The position numbers and the translations under genes were made by a program. DNA of 64,000 bases, taken from contig NZ_QNUL01000014.1 in NCBI RefSeq assembly GCF_003383615.1, forward strand, positions 86,676 through 150,675, written 5' to 3'. The number at the start of each line of letters is the position of its first letter. Position 1 is the stretch's first letter. Origin of the DNA: Dyadobacter luteus. GTDB taxonomy: Bacteria; Bacteroidota; Bacteroidia; Cytophagales; Spirosomataceae. A model generated the notes under the pieces. The model had not been told where the DNA came from. It did no database searches and saw only the letters and a list, made by a program, of their open reading frames with translations. Below, one piece after another: positions 52,908 to 62,299 of this stretch.

Positions 52908-54821
52908 TTATTCCACTACCCTTACTCCTACATAAGAACTCTGACTTCCTGAAGTATAAATCCGGTGCGTTGCCGTGTGAAAATCCTCTTCCGACGCTTT
53001 ATAAATATTGACAAACTTCTGGGGATTACGATCTACCAGCGGAAACCACGAGCTCTGCACCTGAACCATTATCCGGTGTCCCTTTTTGAAACGATGCGCA
53101 GCGTCCTGCATGTCAAACTTCACATTTTCAATACTATCGGGTACCATAGGCTCCGGTTTTGAAAAACTCTTACGGAATTTAGCGCGCATCACTTCACCTC
53201 TCACAAGTAACTGGAAACCTCCCATCTTCATCGCCGGATTAACCGGGCTGTCGTTAGGTGCATCATTGGGATACACATCAATCAGTTTAACTACAAAATC
53301 GGCATCTGTGCCTGTTGTTGAGACAAACAAATCAGCAAATACATTTCCGGAAATCGTAATGTCCTCAGTCAATACCTCCGACTGATACACGAGCACATCA
53401 GGTCTGGTAGCTGCGAAACGCTGGTCTTCATACATAAAATCGCTGCCACGAATGATACGTATTTCTGAGGTATAAGGCACTGGTTTGTCAGGATCACTGA
53501 TGTACTCGTGAAAGGATGGCTTCACGCCCACCTGCATTATGGACATGGTTGGAGAAAAAGATAAGGTTCCGTCAGGATGGAGATAAAGTTTTTTCTCAAC
53601 GCTGTTTGCCGGCGGCCATTGGTCATACTTTCTCCATTCATTCGCTCCAGTTTCGAAGATATAGGCTTTTGGCAAAGCATGCGCCTCACCATCTTTGAGG
53701 TAATGGTTGAAGAATGGAAATTCAATCTCTTTCTGATAAAACAAACTGGTTTTGGCACCGAACCGAATATTGCCAAGCGACTCCCCCGTTCCGCGCGACC
53801 AGCCTCCGTGTATCCATGGACCCATTACCAGCAGATTGGGAGATTTTGGTTTATTGGCCTCTATACCTCCATACGCTTTCAGCGGCCCGTACAAATCCTC
53901 CTGATCGAACCAACCGCCAACAACCATTACAGCAGGCTTTATATTTTTCAGATGCGGTACCGGCGTACGTGCCTGCCAGAACTCATCATAAACCTCATGT
54001 TCCATCAACTGATTCCAAATCCTGTTTTCGCCTTTAAGGTATCGTTCGTTGAGATTTTTTATAGGCCCGACATTTTTGTAGAAAGTATAGGAGTCAGGCG
54101 TTCCGTAACCAGAAAACCCAGGTGTTCCCTTGCTTGTCGGAACCGGACGAGGCGCACCATAAGAGGAGATGAATGAAAAAGATCCCATCAGAAAAAATGC
54201 ACCGTTGTGATGGCGATCATCGCCCATAAACCAGTCCGATACCGGAGCCTGTGGAGATGCAGCTTTCAACGCCGGATGCGCGTCGACGGCACTCATGGTT
54301 GTATAGTAACCCGGAGCTGATATACCCCAGGTTCCTACTTTTCCATTGTTGCCTTTTACATTTTGAATAAGCCACTCAATTGTGTCATACGTGTCCGAGC
54401 TTTCATCAATATCTTTTTCTGATTTTTTACTGGCGATATAGGGTCTGTAAGCTTCAAAGTCTCCTTCTGACATATATTTTCCTCTCACATCCTGATACAC
54501 GATGATATAACCTTCACGAGCGAAATACATACTTGGCCCGATGGTAGTTTTAAAAAGCTTTTCGCCATATGGCGCCACGCTGTAGGGCGTCCTGTTCAGC
54601 ATGATAGGAAATGTATTCTTGTCTGATATTTTCTTGGGTAAATAAATCGAGGTAAACAGTTTCATCCCATCTCTCATCGGAATTTGCCTCTCAATTTTGG
54701 TGTAATTCTTCCGGATAAAAATAGAGTCTTCATTGATTCGGGGCTGCGCATACAAAGTGCTTGAAATGATCAGGAAGAAAAATAAAATGGGTCGGAAAAG
54801 TAAATGAGTAAAAATGGACAT
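52908..54821 (-). CDS. Secreted CocE/NonD-family (S15-like) hydrolase
   Basis: This 637-residue exported enzyme has an N-terminal signal peptide (LFFFLIISSTLYA). The N-terminal part is an alpha/beta-hydrolase with Ser nucleophile in VGTWGISAPGYYTTM, Asp in VVGGWFDQEDLYGP and His in GPWIHGGWS. The C-terminal jelly-roll domain (about 400-637) matches X-Pro dipeptidyl-peptidase C-termini (ADFVVKLIDVYPND, KGHRIMVQVQSSWFP). Relatives hydrolyse cocaine-like esters, cephalosporin esters or X-Pro peptides, so the substrate is uncertain. Confidence 0.92.
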   Translation of the reverse strand: MSIFTHLLFRPILFFFLIISSTLYAQPRINEDSIFIRKNYTKIERQIPMRDGMKLFTSIYLPKKISDKNTFPIMLNRTPYSVAPYGEKLFKTTIGPSMYFAREGYIIVYQDVRGKYMSEGDFEAYRPYIASKKSEKDIDESSDTYDTIEWLIQNVKGNNGKVGTWGISAPGYYTTMSAVDAHPALKAASPQAPVSDWFMGDDRHHNGAFFLMGSFSFISSYGAPRPVPTSKGTPGFSGYGTPDSYTFYKNVGPIKNLNERYLKGENRIWNQLMEHEVYDEFWQARTPVPHLKNIKPAVMVVGGWFDQEDLYGPLKAYGGIEANKPKSPNLLVMGPWIHGGWSRGTGESLGNIRFGAKTSLFYQKEIEFPFFNHYLKDGEAHALPKAYIFETGANEWRKYDQWPPANSVEKKLYLHPDGTLSFSPTMSIMQVGVKPSFHEYISDPDKPVPYTSEIRIIRGSDFMYEDQRFAATRPDVLVYQSEVLTEDITISGNVFADLFVSTTGTDADFVVKLIDVYPNDAPNDSPVNPAMKMGGFQLLVRGEVMRAKFRKSFSKPEPMVPDSIENVKFDMQDAAHRFKKGHRIMVQVQSSWFPLVDRNPQKFVNIYKASEEDFHTATHRIYTSGSQSSYVGVRVVE

Positions 54822-54971
54822 ACGTACAGGTGTTTTGATGAAATATCGTCATACAATCAGCGGCAAAAGCAAATTACGTAATACATAACAGTAATTCCAG
54901 CTGCTCACCGCTTTTATATGCTGGGGCCAGGCCAGCCCCGAATTTCACCTGAACTCATAATTTACAGAAGG

Positions 54972-56684
54972 ATGTCGTATTTTAACATTGACTCTAAGCA
55001 ACAACGAACATTTGATGCCATCGTAATCGGAACCGGAATTAGCGGAGGTTGGGCAGCGAAAGAGCTTACAGAAAAAGGTCTCAAAACACTCGTACTTGAA
55101 AGAGGAAAAGATGTCAAACATATTGTAGACTATCCTACGACTAATATGCAGCCCTGGGAGTTTGAGCACCTTGGGCAGCCAACGCTGGCTCAGCGCGAAG
55201 CAAATCCGATTGCCAGTAAGCATTATATTTTCAAGGAAGATGCCATGCATTTCGTGGTGAAAGACGCTGAACATCCCTATATTCAGGATAAGCCGTTCGA
55301 CTGGATGCGCGGCTATCAGGTGGGTGGAAGGTCTCTTTTATGGGCCCGTCAGACACAGCGCCTTTCTGATTATGATTTCGAAGGACCTGCACGCGATGGC
55401 TTCGCTGTAGACTGGCCGATAAGGTATAAAGATATCGCTCCATGGTACAGCTATGTGGAGAAGTTTGCGGGAATATCCGGCAACCGCGATGGCCTCGCCC
55501 ACCTTCCCGATGGCGAATTCCTCAAACCACATGACCTGAACTGTGTGGAAAAGCATTTTAGCCAAAAAACAGCTTCAAAATACAACAACTCCCGGCATAT
55601 CATTATCGGAAGAGTGGCTCACATTTCAGATCCACAGCCGATTCACCTGGAACAAGGAAGAGCGAAATGTCAGCACAGAAATATGTGTCAGCGAGGTTGT
55701 CCGTTCGGAGGTTATTTCAGCTCCAATTCCTCCACGCTGCCATGGGCTGAGCGTACGGGGAATATGACCCTTCGTCCGCATTCTGTCGTTCATTCCATAA
55801 TCTATGATGAGAAGAAGCAAAAGGCGTCGGGTGTAAGAGTGGTAGATACTTTGACTAAGGAAATGTCAGAATTTTATGCTGATACTATTTTCCTGAATGC
55901 CTCGGCGATCAATAGCAACCTGATTCTGCTGAACTCTAAATCTGCCAGATTCCCCAATGGATTGGGTAACGATAGCGGTGTGCTTGGTAAGTTTATCGGT
56001 TTCCATAATTATAGAGGACGAATTACAGCGGAATACGATGGCTTTCATGATTCTACTACAGACGGCCGTCGTCCCAATGCTGCCTACCTGCCCAGATTCC
56101 GAAACGTAGCCAAGCAGGAAACAGATTTTCTGAGAGGCTATGCGGCTTCTGTTTCTGCTTCAAAAAATGGCAATCCAAGAGAAGGATTGGGCACTTCACT
56201 GAAAGACAGTCTGTTTAAACCTGAAACCGGTGGTTGGAATATAGGTGCACAGATGATGGGTGAAACCATTACAAAAGAGAGTAACAGGGTAAGTCTGGAT
56301 CCGGTAGAAAAAGATGCTTGGGGTATTCCCAAACTACGTATGGCCGTGGATTTCGATGATAACGATATGAAGATGGTTCAGGATTTCTACACGCAGCTGT
56401 CAGAAATGCTAGACTCTGCCGGTTTTACCAATATCAAAACTGCTGATACCAAACGTAATCCTGGTAGCGAGAACCACGAAATGGGCGGTGTTCGTATGGG
56501 AAAAGATTCGAAAACTTCTATGCTCAATAAATGGAATCAGCTGCATCACTGCAAAAATGTATTCGTGACGGACGGCGCTTGTATGACATCTACTGCCACG
56601 CAAAATCCTTCCCTCACGTACATGGCCATCACAGCCCGGGCAGTAGATTATGCGGTAAAAGAAAAACGAAAGGGAAATTTATAA
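54972..56684 (+). CDS. GMC-family oxidoreductase
   Basis: This FAD enzyme of about 570 residues oxidises alcohols or sugars. The start at 54972 (MSYFNIDSKQQRTFDAIVIG) is preferred over the ATG at 54918. The Rossmann motif is IVIGTGISGGWAAKELTE, RSLLWARQTQRLSDYDFEGP is a typical GMC block, the cysteine-rich stretch CQHRNMCQRGCPFGG is seen in gluconate- and glucoside-oxidising relatives, and the C-terminus has NHEMGGVRMGKD and ATQNPSLTYMAITARA. The small subunit (gluconate 2-dehydrogenase subunit 3-like) that often accompanies it is not adjacent. Confidence 0.92.
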   Translation: MSYFNIDSKQQRTFDAIVIGTGISGGWAAKELTEKGLKTLVLERGKDVKHIVDYPTTNMQPWEFEHLGQPTLAQREANPIASKHYIFKEDAMHFVVKDAEHPYIQDKPFDWMRGYQVGGRSLLWARQTQRLSDYDFEGPARDGFAVDWPIRYKDIAPWYSYVEKFAGISGNRDGLAHLPDGEFLKPHDLNCVEKHFSQKTASKYNNSRHIIIGRVAHISDPQPIHLEQGRAKCQHRNMCQRGCPFGGYFSSNSSTLPWAERTGNMTLRPHSVVHSIIYDEKKQKASGVRVVDTLTKEMSEFYADTIFLNASAINSNLILLNSKSARFPNGLGNDSGVLGKFIGFHNYRGRITAEYDGFHDSTTDGRRPNAAYLPRFRNVAKQETDFLRGYAASVSASKNGNPREGLGTSLKDSLFKPETGGWNIGAQMMGETITKESNRVSLDPVEKDAWGIPKLRMAVDFDDNDMKMVQDFYTQLSEMLDSAGFTNIKTADTKRNPGSENHEMGGVRMGKDSKTSMLNKWNQLHHCKNVFVTDGACMTSTATQNPSLTYMAITARAVDYAVKEKRKGNL

Positions 56685-56697
56685 CATCAAACATTTC

Positions 56698-56729
56698 AAC
56701 CGGTATCGCCACTGATACCGGTTTTTTAT
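56698..56729 (+). terminator. Terminator after the GMC oxidoreductase gene
   Basis: A 10-bp stem AACCGGTATC / GATACCGGTT with a 6-nt loop is followed by TTTT, 14 bp after the stop. Confidence 0.92.
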
Positions 56730-56779
56730 TGTCACTTTAAATTCTGGCTGGCTCCCGGTTCTTCACATCACATTTTAAC

Positions 56780-56787
56780 TACCTTTG
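56780..56787 (+). promoter_or_regulatory. Candidate -7 box for the 62-residue gene
   Basis: TACCTTTG is a full TAnnTTTG match and lies 22 bp before the ATG at 56810. A short leader of about 15 nt would result. No -33 TTG is evident. Confidence 0.4.
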
Positions 56788-56809
56788 TAAATTCAGTAAA
56801 CAAAAGAAA

Positions 56810-56998
56810 ATGCCAGTTCAAAAGTATATCGACGGAGCGCGGGTAGGTGTTAAAAACAATCCCGGAGTTTGGATTATTATGATGCACGAGACTATCCAGA
56901 AAGGCGCGTCCACCAAATTTACAGGCAAAGTTAAATGCCGCAATAAGGAGACAGGGGAAATCAAGTTTTTCAGTGAAAATGCATGTTCGCCGATCTGA
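56810..56998 (+). CDS. Small conserved-looking protein, 62 residues
   Basis: This frame codes for a compact 62-residue protein with an even mix of hydrophobic and charged residues and a globular pattern (MPVQKYIDGARVGVKNN, GVWIIMMHETIQKG, FTGKVKCRNKETGEIKFF). It has its own -7 box and its coding properties look real. I do not recognise a family and the neighbours (GMC oxidoreductase before, thioredoxin-like protein after) do not suggest a role. Confidence 0.6.
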   Translation: MPVQKYIDGARVGVKNNPGVWIIMMHETIQKGASTKFTGKVKCRNKETGEIKFFSENACSPI

Positions 56999-57069
56999 TT
57001 TTAATTTGTTGAAATTTGAACAGCTACGAACTTCGCTCCAACAATTCCCGTTACAAAAAATAAAATCCA

Positions 57070-57561
57070 ATGATCAGACAAACCATTTTGAGCCTGGCAG
57101 CAGCCATGCTTTTCAGTACATCCGTTTTCGCACAGGCAACACTCGGCCTGAAAAAAATTGCTCCCTTCAACATCAAATTGACTAATGGTCAGAATTATAC
57201 CTCGAAGCAAATGGCTCCGGGGCCTGCTGTATTGATTTACTTTTCTCCGGATTGTGATCATTGCCAGCACTTTACCGAAGATATGACGAAAAATCAGAGT
57301 GCCATTGCGGGTAAACAAGTGGTGATGGTGACGTTTCAGGATATGACGATGCTTGCGCCATTTGCCAAAAAACACAAACTCTCTCAGTTTCCAAACATTA
57401 AAGTAGGAACAGAAGGTTTGACCTATGCAGTGCAGCGTTACTACCAGATCCGCTCATTTCCTTACATTGCTATTTACGACAAAGCTGGCAATCTGGTGAA
57501 AACTTACGAGGGTGAACACCCACATGCTGAGATATTTAAAACAATTAAAGCGGTGAAGTAA
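57070..57561 (+). CDS. Periplasmic thioredoxin-like protein
   Basis: This 163-residue exported protein has an N-terminal signal peptide (MIRQTILSLAAAMLFSTSVFAQ) and a thioredoxin fold of the TlpA/redoxin kind. The redox motif is in IYFSPDCDHCQHFTEDM (CxxC as CDHC), and the cis-proline strand is YYQIRSFPYIAIYDKAG. It may reduce or isomerise disulfides in the periplasm or act as a thiol peroxidase. It is 71 bp downstream of the small 62-residue gene. Confidence 0.88.
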   Translation: MIRQTILSLAAAMLFSTSVFAQATLGLKKIAPFNIKLTNGQNYTSKQMAPGPAVLIYFSPDCDHCQHFTEDMTKNQSAIAGKQVVMVTFQDMTMLAPFAKKHKLSQFPNIKVGTEGLTYAVQRYYQIRSFPYIAIYDKAGNLVKTYEGEHPHAEIFKTIKAVK

Positions 57562-57655
57562 TCAGACACCATTCATTAGTCTCAATTTTTCGGGATCGTA
57601 GTGCCCTTTGATATTTTATTAAAGAAAGTACTTTTCGAAAAACATGATTACAATT

Positions 57656-57711
57656 AATAAAGCGATGAGAAAAGACATTCCGTTTTTTTCTCATCGCTTT
57701 ATTTTTTACTT
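57656..57711 (+). terminator. Terminator after the thioredoxin-like gene
   Basis: A long 18-bp stem AATAAAGCGATGAGAAAA / TTTTCTCATCGCTTTATT with a 12-nt loop is followed by a T run. It lies about 95 bp after the stop codon. Confidence 0.85.
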
Positions 57712-57768
57712 TAAAGTCTGCAAGCTTAGCAGCTTGTCTCAAAAGCTTCATTATAAAACTAACTCATA

Positions 57769-59040
57769 ATGCATATAGTAATCATAGGAGGAGGATTTGC
57801 CGGAGTGAATCTTGCCCTTGCGTTGAGGAAAAATAAAAAATACACCATTACCGTAGTCGATAAAAACAACTATAATTTCTTTCCACCATTAATTTATCAG
57901 GTAGCTACAGGCTTTCTCGAACCATCCAGTATCAGCTATCCTTTCAGAAAACTTTTTGCAAAGCAACCCAATACCGATTTCCGTCTGGGTATTCTGGAGA
58001 AAGTTGTTCCGGAAGCGAATAAGGTAATTTTATCGAACGGCGAACTGACCTACGACTACCTTGTATTTGCAACAGGTGCGCGCACCAATTTCTTTGGCAT
58101 GGAGAATGTGCAGGAAAATGCTATTGCCATGAAAACACTGGACGACGCCATTGATATGCGTAATACCCTGCTCTCACGTATGGAACAAGCTACGTTACTG
58201 GATGATCCTGAAGAAGTACGAAAATTACTAACCATCGTGATTGCAGGCGGCGGTCCTACCGGCGTAGAATTGTCCGGAATGTTTGCCGAAATGCGAAACG
58301 GAATCCTTAGAAAAGAGTATCCCGAGTTGGTAGGCAAGGGAAGTGAAATATACCTGATCGATGGCAGTGAGGCACTGCTGTCTCCTATGAGTCTCCAATC
58401 TCAAAAGCATACCTATGAGGACCTATCCAAGCTGGGCGTGAAAATTATGCTCAACAGCCGGGTGAAGGATTTCAAAGATGACACGATCTATCTGGGAAGC
58501 GGTGAAACGATCGCGGCGAAAACCTTGATATGGGCGGCTGGAGTAACTGCGAAGGTATTTGAAGGATTGCCTGCCGAAGCGTACGGACGTGGCGGGCGTA
58601 TGGTCACTGATGCATACAACAAGGTAACAAGAACTGCGAATATCTTTGCGATCGGCGACACCAGCATACAAATCACAGACGAAGCTTTTCCATTCGGGCA
58701 TCCGCAGGTAGCACAAGTGGCCATACAACAGGGAAGACATCTGGCCAAAAACTTCACCAATATTGTTGAAAACCGGCCACTTGAAGCCTTCAAATATAAG
58801 GACAAAGGCTCCATGGCGATTATAGGAAGAATGAAGGCTGTGGTGGATCTTCCTAAACCGAAGGCGCATTTCAGTGGTACTATTGCCTGGTTTGCATGGT
58901 TGTTTATTCACCTGATTTCGCTAATCACACACAGGAACCGTGTCAGGACATTGTATAACTGGATGATTGCCTACTTCACAAAAGACCAGTCACTTCGTAT
59001 GATCATTAAACCTACACTTAAACCTGACAGGGATAAGTAG
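57769..59040 (+). CDS. ndh: Type II NADH dehydrogenase
   Basis: This 423-residue flavoprotein oxidises NADH and reduces quinone without pumping protons. The FAD-binding motif is VIIGGGFAGVNLALALRKN at the N-terminus and the NADH motif is IVIAGGGPTGVELSGMFAEM near residue 160. The FAD-contacting end is FAIGDTSIQ, and a C-terminal amphipathic/hydrophobic stretch (GTIAWFAWLFIHLISLITH) would bind the membrane. The alternative, a sulfide:quinone reductase, lacks support because the redox cysteines are not seen. Confidence 0.9.
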   Translation: MHIVIIGGGFAGVNLALALRKNKKYTITVVDKNNYNFFPPLIYQVATGFLEPSSISYPFRKLFAKQPNTDFRLGILEKVVPEANKVILSNGELTYDYLVFATGARTNFFGMENVQENAIAMKTLDDAIDMRNTLLSRMEQATLLDDPEEVRKLLTIVIAGGGPTGVELSGMFAEMRNGILRKEYPELVGKGSEIYLIDGSEALLSPMSLQSQKHTYEDLSKLGVKIMLNSRVKDFKDDTIYLGSGETIAAKTLIWAAGVTAKVFEGLPAEAYGRGGRMVTDAYNKVTRTANIFAIGDTSIQITDEAFPFGHPQVAQVAIQQGRHLAKNFTNIVENRPLEAFKYKDKGSMAIIGRMKAVVDLPKPKAHFSGTIAWFAWLFIHLISLITHRNRVRTLYNWMIAYFTKDQSLRMIIKPTLKPDRDK

Positions 59041-59067
59041 CTAAAATACAACCAATAGAAACTTTCG

Positions 59068-59106
59068 TTGCCTGATCGGACTATGCCCTCAGGCAATTTT
59101 CTTTTT
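59068..59106 (+). terminator. Terminator after ndh, overlapping the 3' end of hxlR
   Basis: An 8-bp stem TTGCCTGA / TCAGGCAA with a 13-nt loop is followed by TTTTCTTTTT, 28 bp after the ndh stop. The right arm and T run lie within the last codons of the convergent HxlR gene. Confidence 0.85.
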
Positions 59107-59511
59107 GAGCACTTTTGTAAATTCTCTTATAGTTTTCTCCTTGTCCTTTTTTAGTAAAGTGACAAGCTCTGTATTTTGTGCTGAAGGATTATTTTTGGAT
59201 CCCCAGATCGACAACTCAATGACCACGGGCAATAAAGAAATTCCTTTTTCTGTCAGATTATAAGCAAACTTGGTCTTATTCTCTGTTGAAGCGGTTTTCG
59301 TAATGAACCCATTTGTAACAAGCATATTGAGCCTGTCTGCCAAAATATTGGTAGCCACTTTTTCTTCAGATTGCAGGAAGTCACCATAAGCCGATTTTCC
59401 GGCAAACATCATATCCCTAAGCACGAGCAAAGTCCATTTATCACCAATAAAATCCAGGGCATGGCTGATCGGACAGTCTGAACGACTCGTAATTTCTTTT
59501 GCTTTTTTCAT
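59089..59511 (-). CDS. HxlR-family transcriptional regulator
   Basis: This 140-residue winged-helix regulator starts at 59511 (MKKAKEITSRSDCPISHAL); the longer frame from 59583 has a non-coding look. The family signature is CPISHALDFIGDKWTLLVLRDMMFAGKSAYGDF with a cysteine at the position that many HxlR proteins use for redox or aldehyde sensing. The wing follows in NILADRLNMLVTNGFITK. Targets are unknown; dps is divergent beyond a 304-bp gap and the ndh gene is convergent. Confidence 0.92.
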   Translation of the reverse strand: MKKAKEITSRSDCPISHALDFIGDKWTLLVLRDMMFAGKSAYGDFLQSEEKVATNILADRLNMLVTNGFITKTASTENKTKFAYNLTEKGISLLPVVIELSIWGSKNNPSAQNTELVTLLKKDKEKTIREFTKVLKKKIA

Positions 59512-59815
59512 ACTCAAACAGATGTTGTGATACCGGATTGTTCTGAAACTCTGATTGTAAATATACGGGAATAGACTTACCACAGAAAGATTTTCAGGAC
59601 ATTATACTAAAAGAATAATATTCGTCAATATACGGAAGTTGGGATTTGGTTACAGTAAAAAGTTACCATGCCGGCTTAGAACTAACGATATATGCAAGCG
59701 GTTAATAATTCATAGTCAGACCAGATAAAATTTTATAATTTGGTATGATTATTTTGAATTACGATATACGTTTCTCCGGTAAGGAAAACACACATTACAC
59801 TAAACTATATACAAC
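59512..59815. other. Divergent intergenic region between hxlR and dps
   Basis: This 304-bp AT-rich gap must hold both promoters. A perfect palindrome ATAAAATTTTAT is at 59725-59736, and TTATTTTG (one mismatch to TAnnTTTG) follows at about 59749-59756. I cannot recognise a clear OxyR, PerR or Fur site, and there is no gene in it. Confidence 0.4.
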
Positions 59816-60295
59816 ATGAATGCCGAAGCAATCAGCTTAACAGAGAAAGAAGTGAAACCAGTTGTTGACTTATTGAATGACTATCTTGCCAATTATCATA
59901 TTCATTATCAGAAGTTACGAGGTTGTCACTGGAATATCAAAGGGCAGAATTTCTTTACGCTGCACGTGAAATTTGAAGAACTATATACCAACGCGCAGTT
60001 GACCATCGATGAAATTGCAGAGCGTGTTTTGACATTGGGCAAGCCACCTCATAGCCGATTTTCAGACTACATTAAAGAATCCAAAATTAAAGAAGTTGAT
60101 ACCATTGGTATGAAAGACCTGGATATGGTCGATGCGATTCTGGATGATATGGCCAATCTCATTGAGCTGGAAAGAGAATTGCTTGAAGTAACGGATAAAG
60201 CTGGTGACGACGGATCTAATGATATGGTCAACCGCTTTATGCAGTTTAAAGAGAAAAACACCTGGATGCTCCGTTCTTTCGCAGGGAAAAAGTAA
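59816..60295 (+). CDS. dps: Dps-family ferritin-like protein
   Basis: Dps forms a 12-subunit shell that oxidises and stores iron and shields DNA from peroxide. The 159-residue length is typical. The ferroxidase ligands, shared between subunits, are in YHKLRGCHWNIKG-like IHYQKLRGCHWNIKGQNFF (His) and LHVKFEELYTNAQLTIDEIAERV (Glu/Asp), with GKPPHSRFSDYI after. It has no lysine-rich DNA-binding tail. It stands alone with its own terminator. Confidence 0.94.
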   Translation: MNAEAISLTEKEVKPVVDLLNDYLANYHIHYQKLRGCHWNIKGQNFFTLHVKFEELYTNAQLTIDEIAERVLTLGKPPHSRFSDYIKESKIKEVDTIGMKDLDMVDAILDDMANLIELERELLEVTDKAGDDGSNDMVNRFMQFKEKNTWMLRSFAGKK

Positions 60296-60314
60296 GTTGA
60301 ATCGCACATAGAGT

Positions 60315-60352
60315 CATAAAAAAGCCATTCGGGAAAGAATGGCTTTTTTATG
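60315..60352. terminator. Bidirectional terminator between dps and the GTPase gene
   Basis: A perfect 16-bp stem CATAAAAAAGCCATTC / GAATGGCTTTTTTATG with a 6-nt loop contains A and T runs within the arms, so it can end transcripts from both sides. Confidence 0.92.
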
Positions 60353-60360
60353 TTCAGGCG

Positions 60361-61344
60361 TTAAAAGTTCGCTTCACGCTCCGCTCTGGTTTTTGCATTA
60401 ACGGTCTTAATCGCAGGCCTCAGAATACGCTGAATTCCTGGTGTTTGCAAACCTACTCCTATAAATACCAGCTCAGATACCGGATTAGGCACTTCCCATG
60501 TTCCGTAATTTTCCAGTGTCAGACGTTTTCCTGTCGATTGCAGAAGAATCTTTTCGTCGCTACGTTCGAGTTTGATAAATCCTTTAATCCTGTAAATCTG
60601 ACTGTAGTGAATCATCATGCTCACATTGAGCGTATGCAGCAGATAATCTTTATAAAATTCGTTTTCAGTGCGATAGGTAACCGTGTTTATTTTATGTTTA
60701 CCAATACCCAACAGCACCCCATCCTGTTCCTGAAGCACAGGGTTTTTTTCAAGAACGGGCGACATCAGTAAACCGTCGGGAATACTGCCATCATTCGAGA
60801 AAATGATCTCCGCAAAAGGATTCACTTTCGATAGAATTGCCCTGAGTTTTAATGTATATTCTGAAGAAACAAAATCAATCTTATTAATAACAATCAGATC
60901 TGCACACACCAGCTGACGGATTGTTTCATTGGTTTCTTCAAGGTAATCCTCCACATTTTCAGCATCTGCTACACAGATTACACGCTTCAGATCAAAAACT
61001 TTACTTACATCTTCTCTCGTAAAAATAGCCGCTACACTTCCGGCATCTGCCACTCCGGTTGTCTCTATAAACAGGTTCTGAGCACGCTCTGTACTGTTGG
61101 CCAACAGCGAAAGCACATCATAAAGCTCTTCATCCAGCGAACAACAAATGCACCCGTTGCTCAGCTCATACATTTCATTGTAAGCCTTGGTAATCAGCGT
61201 CCCATCTACAGACGCTTTACCAAACTCATTTTCTATTACTACATTTCTCTGACCCGCCACAGTTTTCAGGAGATGGTTGAGAACAGTCGTTTTGCCTGCT
61301 CCCAAAAAACCGGTAATCAGAAATACGTTAATCTTGTTATCCAT
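60361..61344 (-). CDS. COG0523/CobW-family GTPase (metallochaperone-type)
   Basis: This 327-residue G3E GTPase has the Walker A motif FLGAGKTTVLNHLL, the metal-binding motif CxCC in NGCICCSLDEEL, the switch and Walker B region FIETTGVADAG and the base-specificity motif LIVINKID. The CobW C-terminal domain follows from about residue 215. Proteins of this group insert metals (Zn, Co or others) into target enzymes. Its ATG follows the metallophosphatase stop by 1 nt (TAG-A-ATG), so it belongs to the nucleotidase operon and may load metal into it. Confidence 0.93.
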   Translation of the reverse strand: MDNKINVFLITGFLGAGKTTVLNHLLKTVAGQRNVVIENEFGKASVDGTLITKAYNEMYELSNGCICCSLDEELYDVLSLLANSTERAQNLFIETTGVADAGSVAAIFTREDVSKVFDLKRVICVADAENVEDYLEETNETIRQLVCADLIVINKIDFVSSEYTLKLRAILSKVNPFAEIIFSNDGSIPDGLLMSPVLEKNPVLQEQDGVLLGIGKHKINTVTYRTENEFYKDYLLHTLNVSMMIHYSQIYRIKGFIKLERSDEKILLQSTGKRLTLENYGTWEVPNPVSELVFIGVGLQTPGIQRILRPAIKTVNAKTRAEREANF

Positions 61345-61345
61345 T

Positions 61346-62299
61346 CTAAACCAAAATCTTTTCGCTCACAGGGCAAACTGCTGCCATCATCTTGTGTTTT
61401 CCGGATTGTCTGTCAAAAAAGAAATCAAGACGCCCCAGATTGATTCCGGCAAAACCCACCTGATTTATTAACGTTGCTTTTCCGTCAAGGTTCAATATAG
61501 TTTCGGGTTCTTTCAGAAAAGTATGCGTATGTCCCCCTATAATGAGGTCAATGTTACGTGTTGATTTAGCCAATACCTGATCAGACACCTTGTTGTCCTT
61601 GTATTTATAGCCCAGGTGAGAAAGACAAATCACCAGATCACAACGCTTCTCATTTTTCAAAAAGGAGGCCATTTCATTGCCCTTCTGAATCGGGTCCAGG
61701 TACTGGGTTTCACCATAGTTACTCTTACTCACCAAACCTTTCAACTCAATACCAAGTCCGAACACTCCTATTGTAGTTCCCTGTTTTTTGAAAATCTGAT
61801 AAGGTTTGGTTTTACCATCCAGCGCCGTATTACTAAAATCGTAATTGCTGCTCAGGAAAGGAAATTTGGCATTATGCATTTGTTTAACGAAACCCTCTAC
61901 ACCATTATCAAAATCATGATTCCCAAATGTGGAAGCGTCGTAACCCATGTCACTCATCAGCTTCAATTCCAGTTCTCCGCCAAATACATTGAAATAAGGC
62001 GTCCCCTGAAAAATATCCCCTGCGTCGAGCAACAACACATTCTTCTGCTCAGCTCGAATGGACTTAATCAGAGCCGATCTCCTTGCAACCCCTCCCATTC
62101 CCTGATTTCTTGATCCATCCATTGGAAAAGGATCAATACGGCTGTGCACGTCATTGGTATGCAGTATCGTAAGCTGTACCGTTTCACTGCCTGCAAATGC
62201 TGCCAGCGGGCAAGCACTCACACCTAAAAAGCCGGCAATAGTCCCTGCTTTCTTCAAAAACTCTCTTCTGTCAGTTGCCTGAAACAACAATTCTTCCAT
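61346..62299 (-). CDS. 5'-nucleotidase N-terminal metallophosphatase, Tat-exported
   Basis: This 317-residue protein is the catalytic domain of a UshA/5'-nucleotidase type enzyme. The leader has a twin-arginine motif (DRREFLKKAGTIAGFLG), and VSAC at Cys30 could be a lipobox, so it may be a Tat lipoprotein. The di-metal site is complete: HTNDVHSRID, LLDAGDIFQGTPYFN, FGNHDFDNGVEG, CLSHLGYK and IIGGHTHTFL. It lacks the C-terminal substrate-binding domain, which is encoded by the preceding gene and overlaps it by 29 bp. Confidence 0.93.
   Translation of the reverse strand: MEELLFQATDRREFLKKAGTIAGFLGVSACPLAAFAGSETVQLTILHTNDVHSRIDPFPMDGSRNQGMGGVARRSALIKSIRAEQKNVLLLDAGDIFQGTPYFNVFGGELELKLMSDMGYDASTFGNHDFDNGVEGFVKQMHNAKFPFLSSNYDFSNTALDGKTKPYQIFKKQGTTIGVFGLGIELKGLVSKSNYGETQYLDPIQKGNEMASFLKNEKRCDLVICLSHLGYKYKDNKVSDQVLAKSTRNIDLIIGGHTHTFLKEPETILNLDGKATLINQVGFAGINLGRLDFFFDRQSGKHKMMAAVCPVSEKILV

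Noticed and set aside
59725..59760. Possible PerR or Fur box near dps
   Set aside because: The palindrome ATAAAATTTTAT and the following sequence do not match either consensus well enough.
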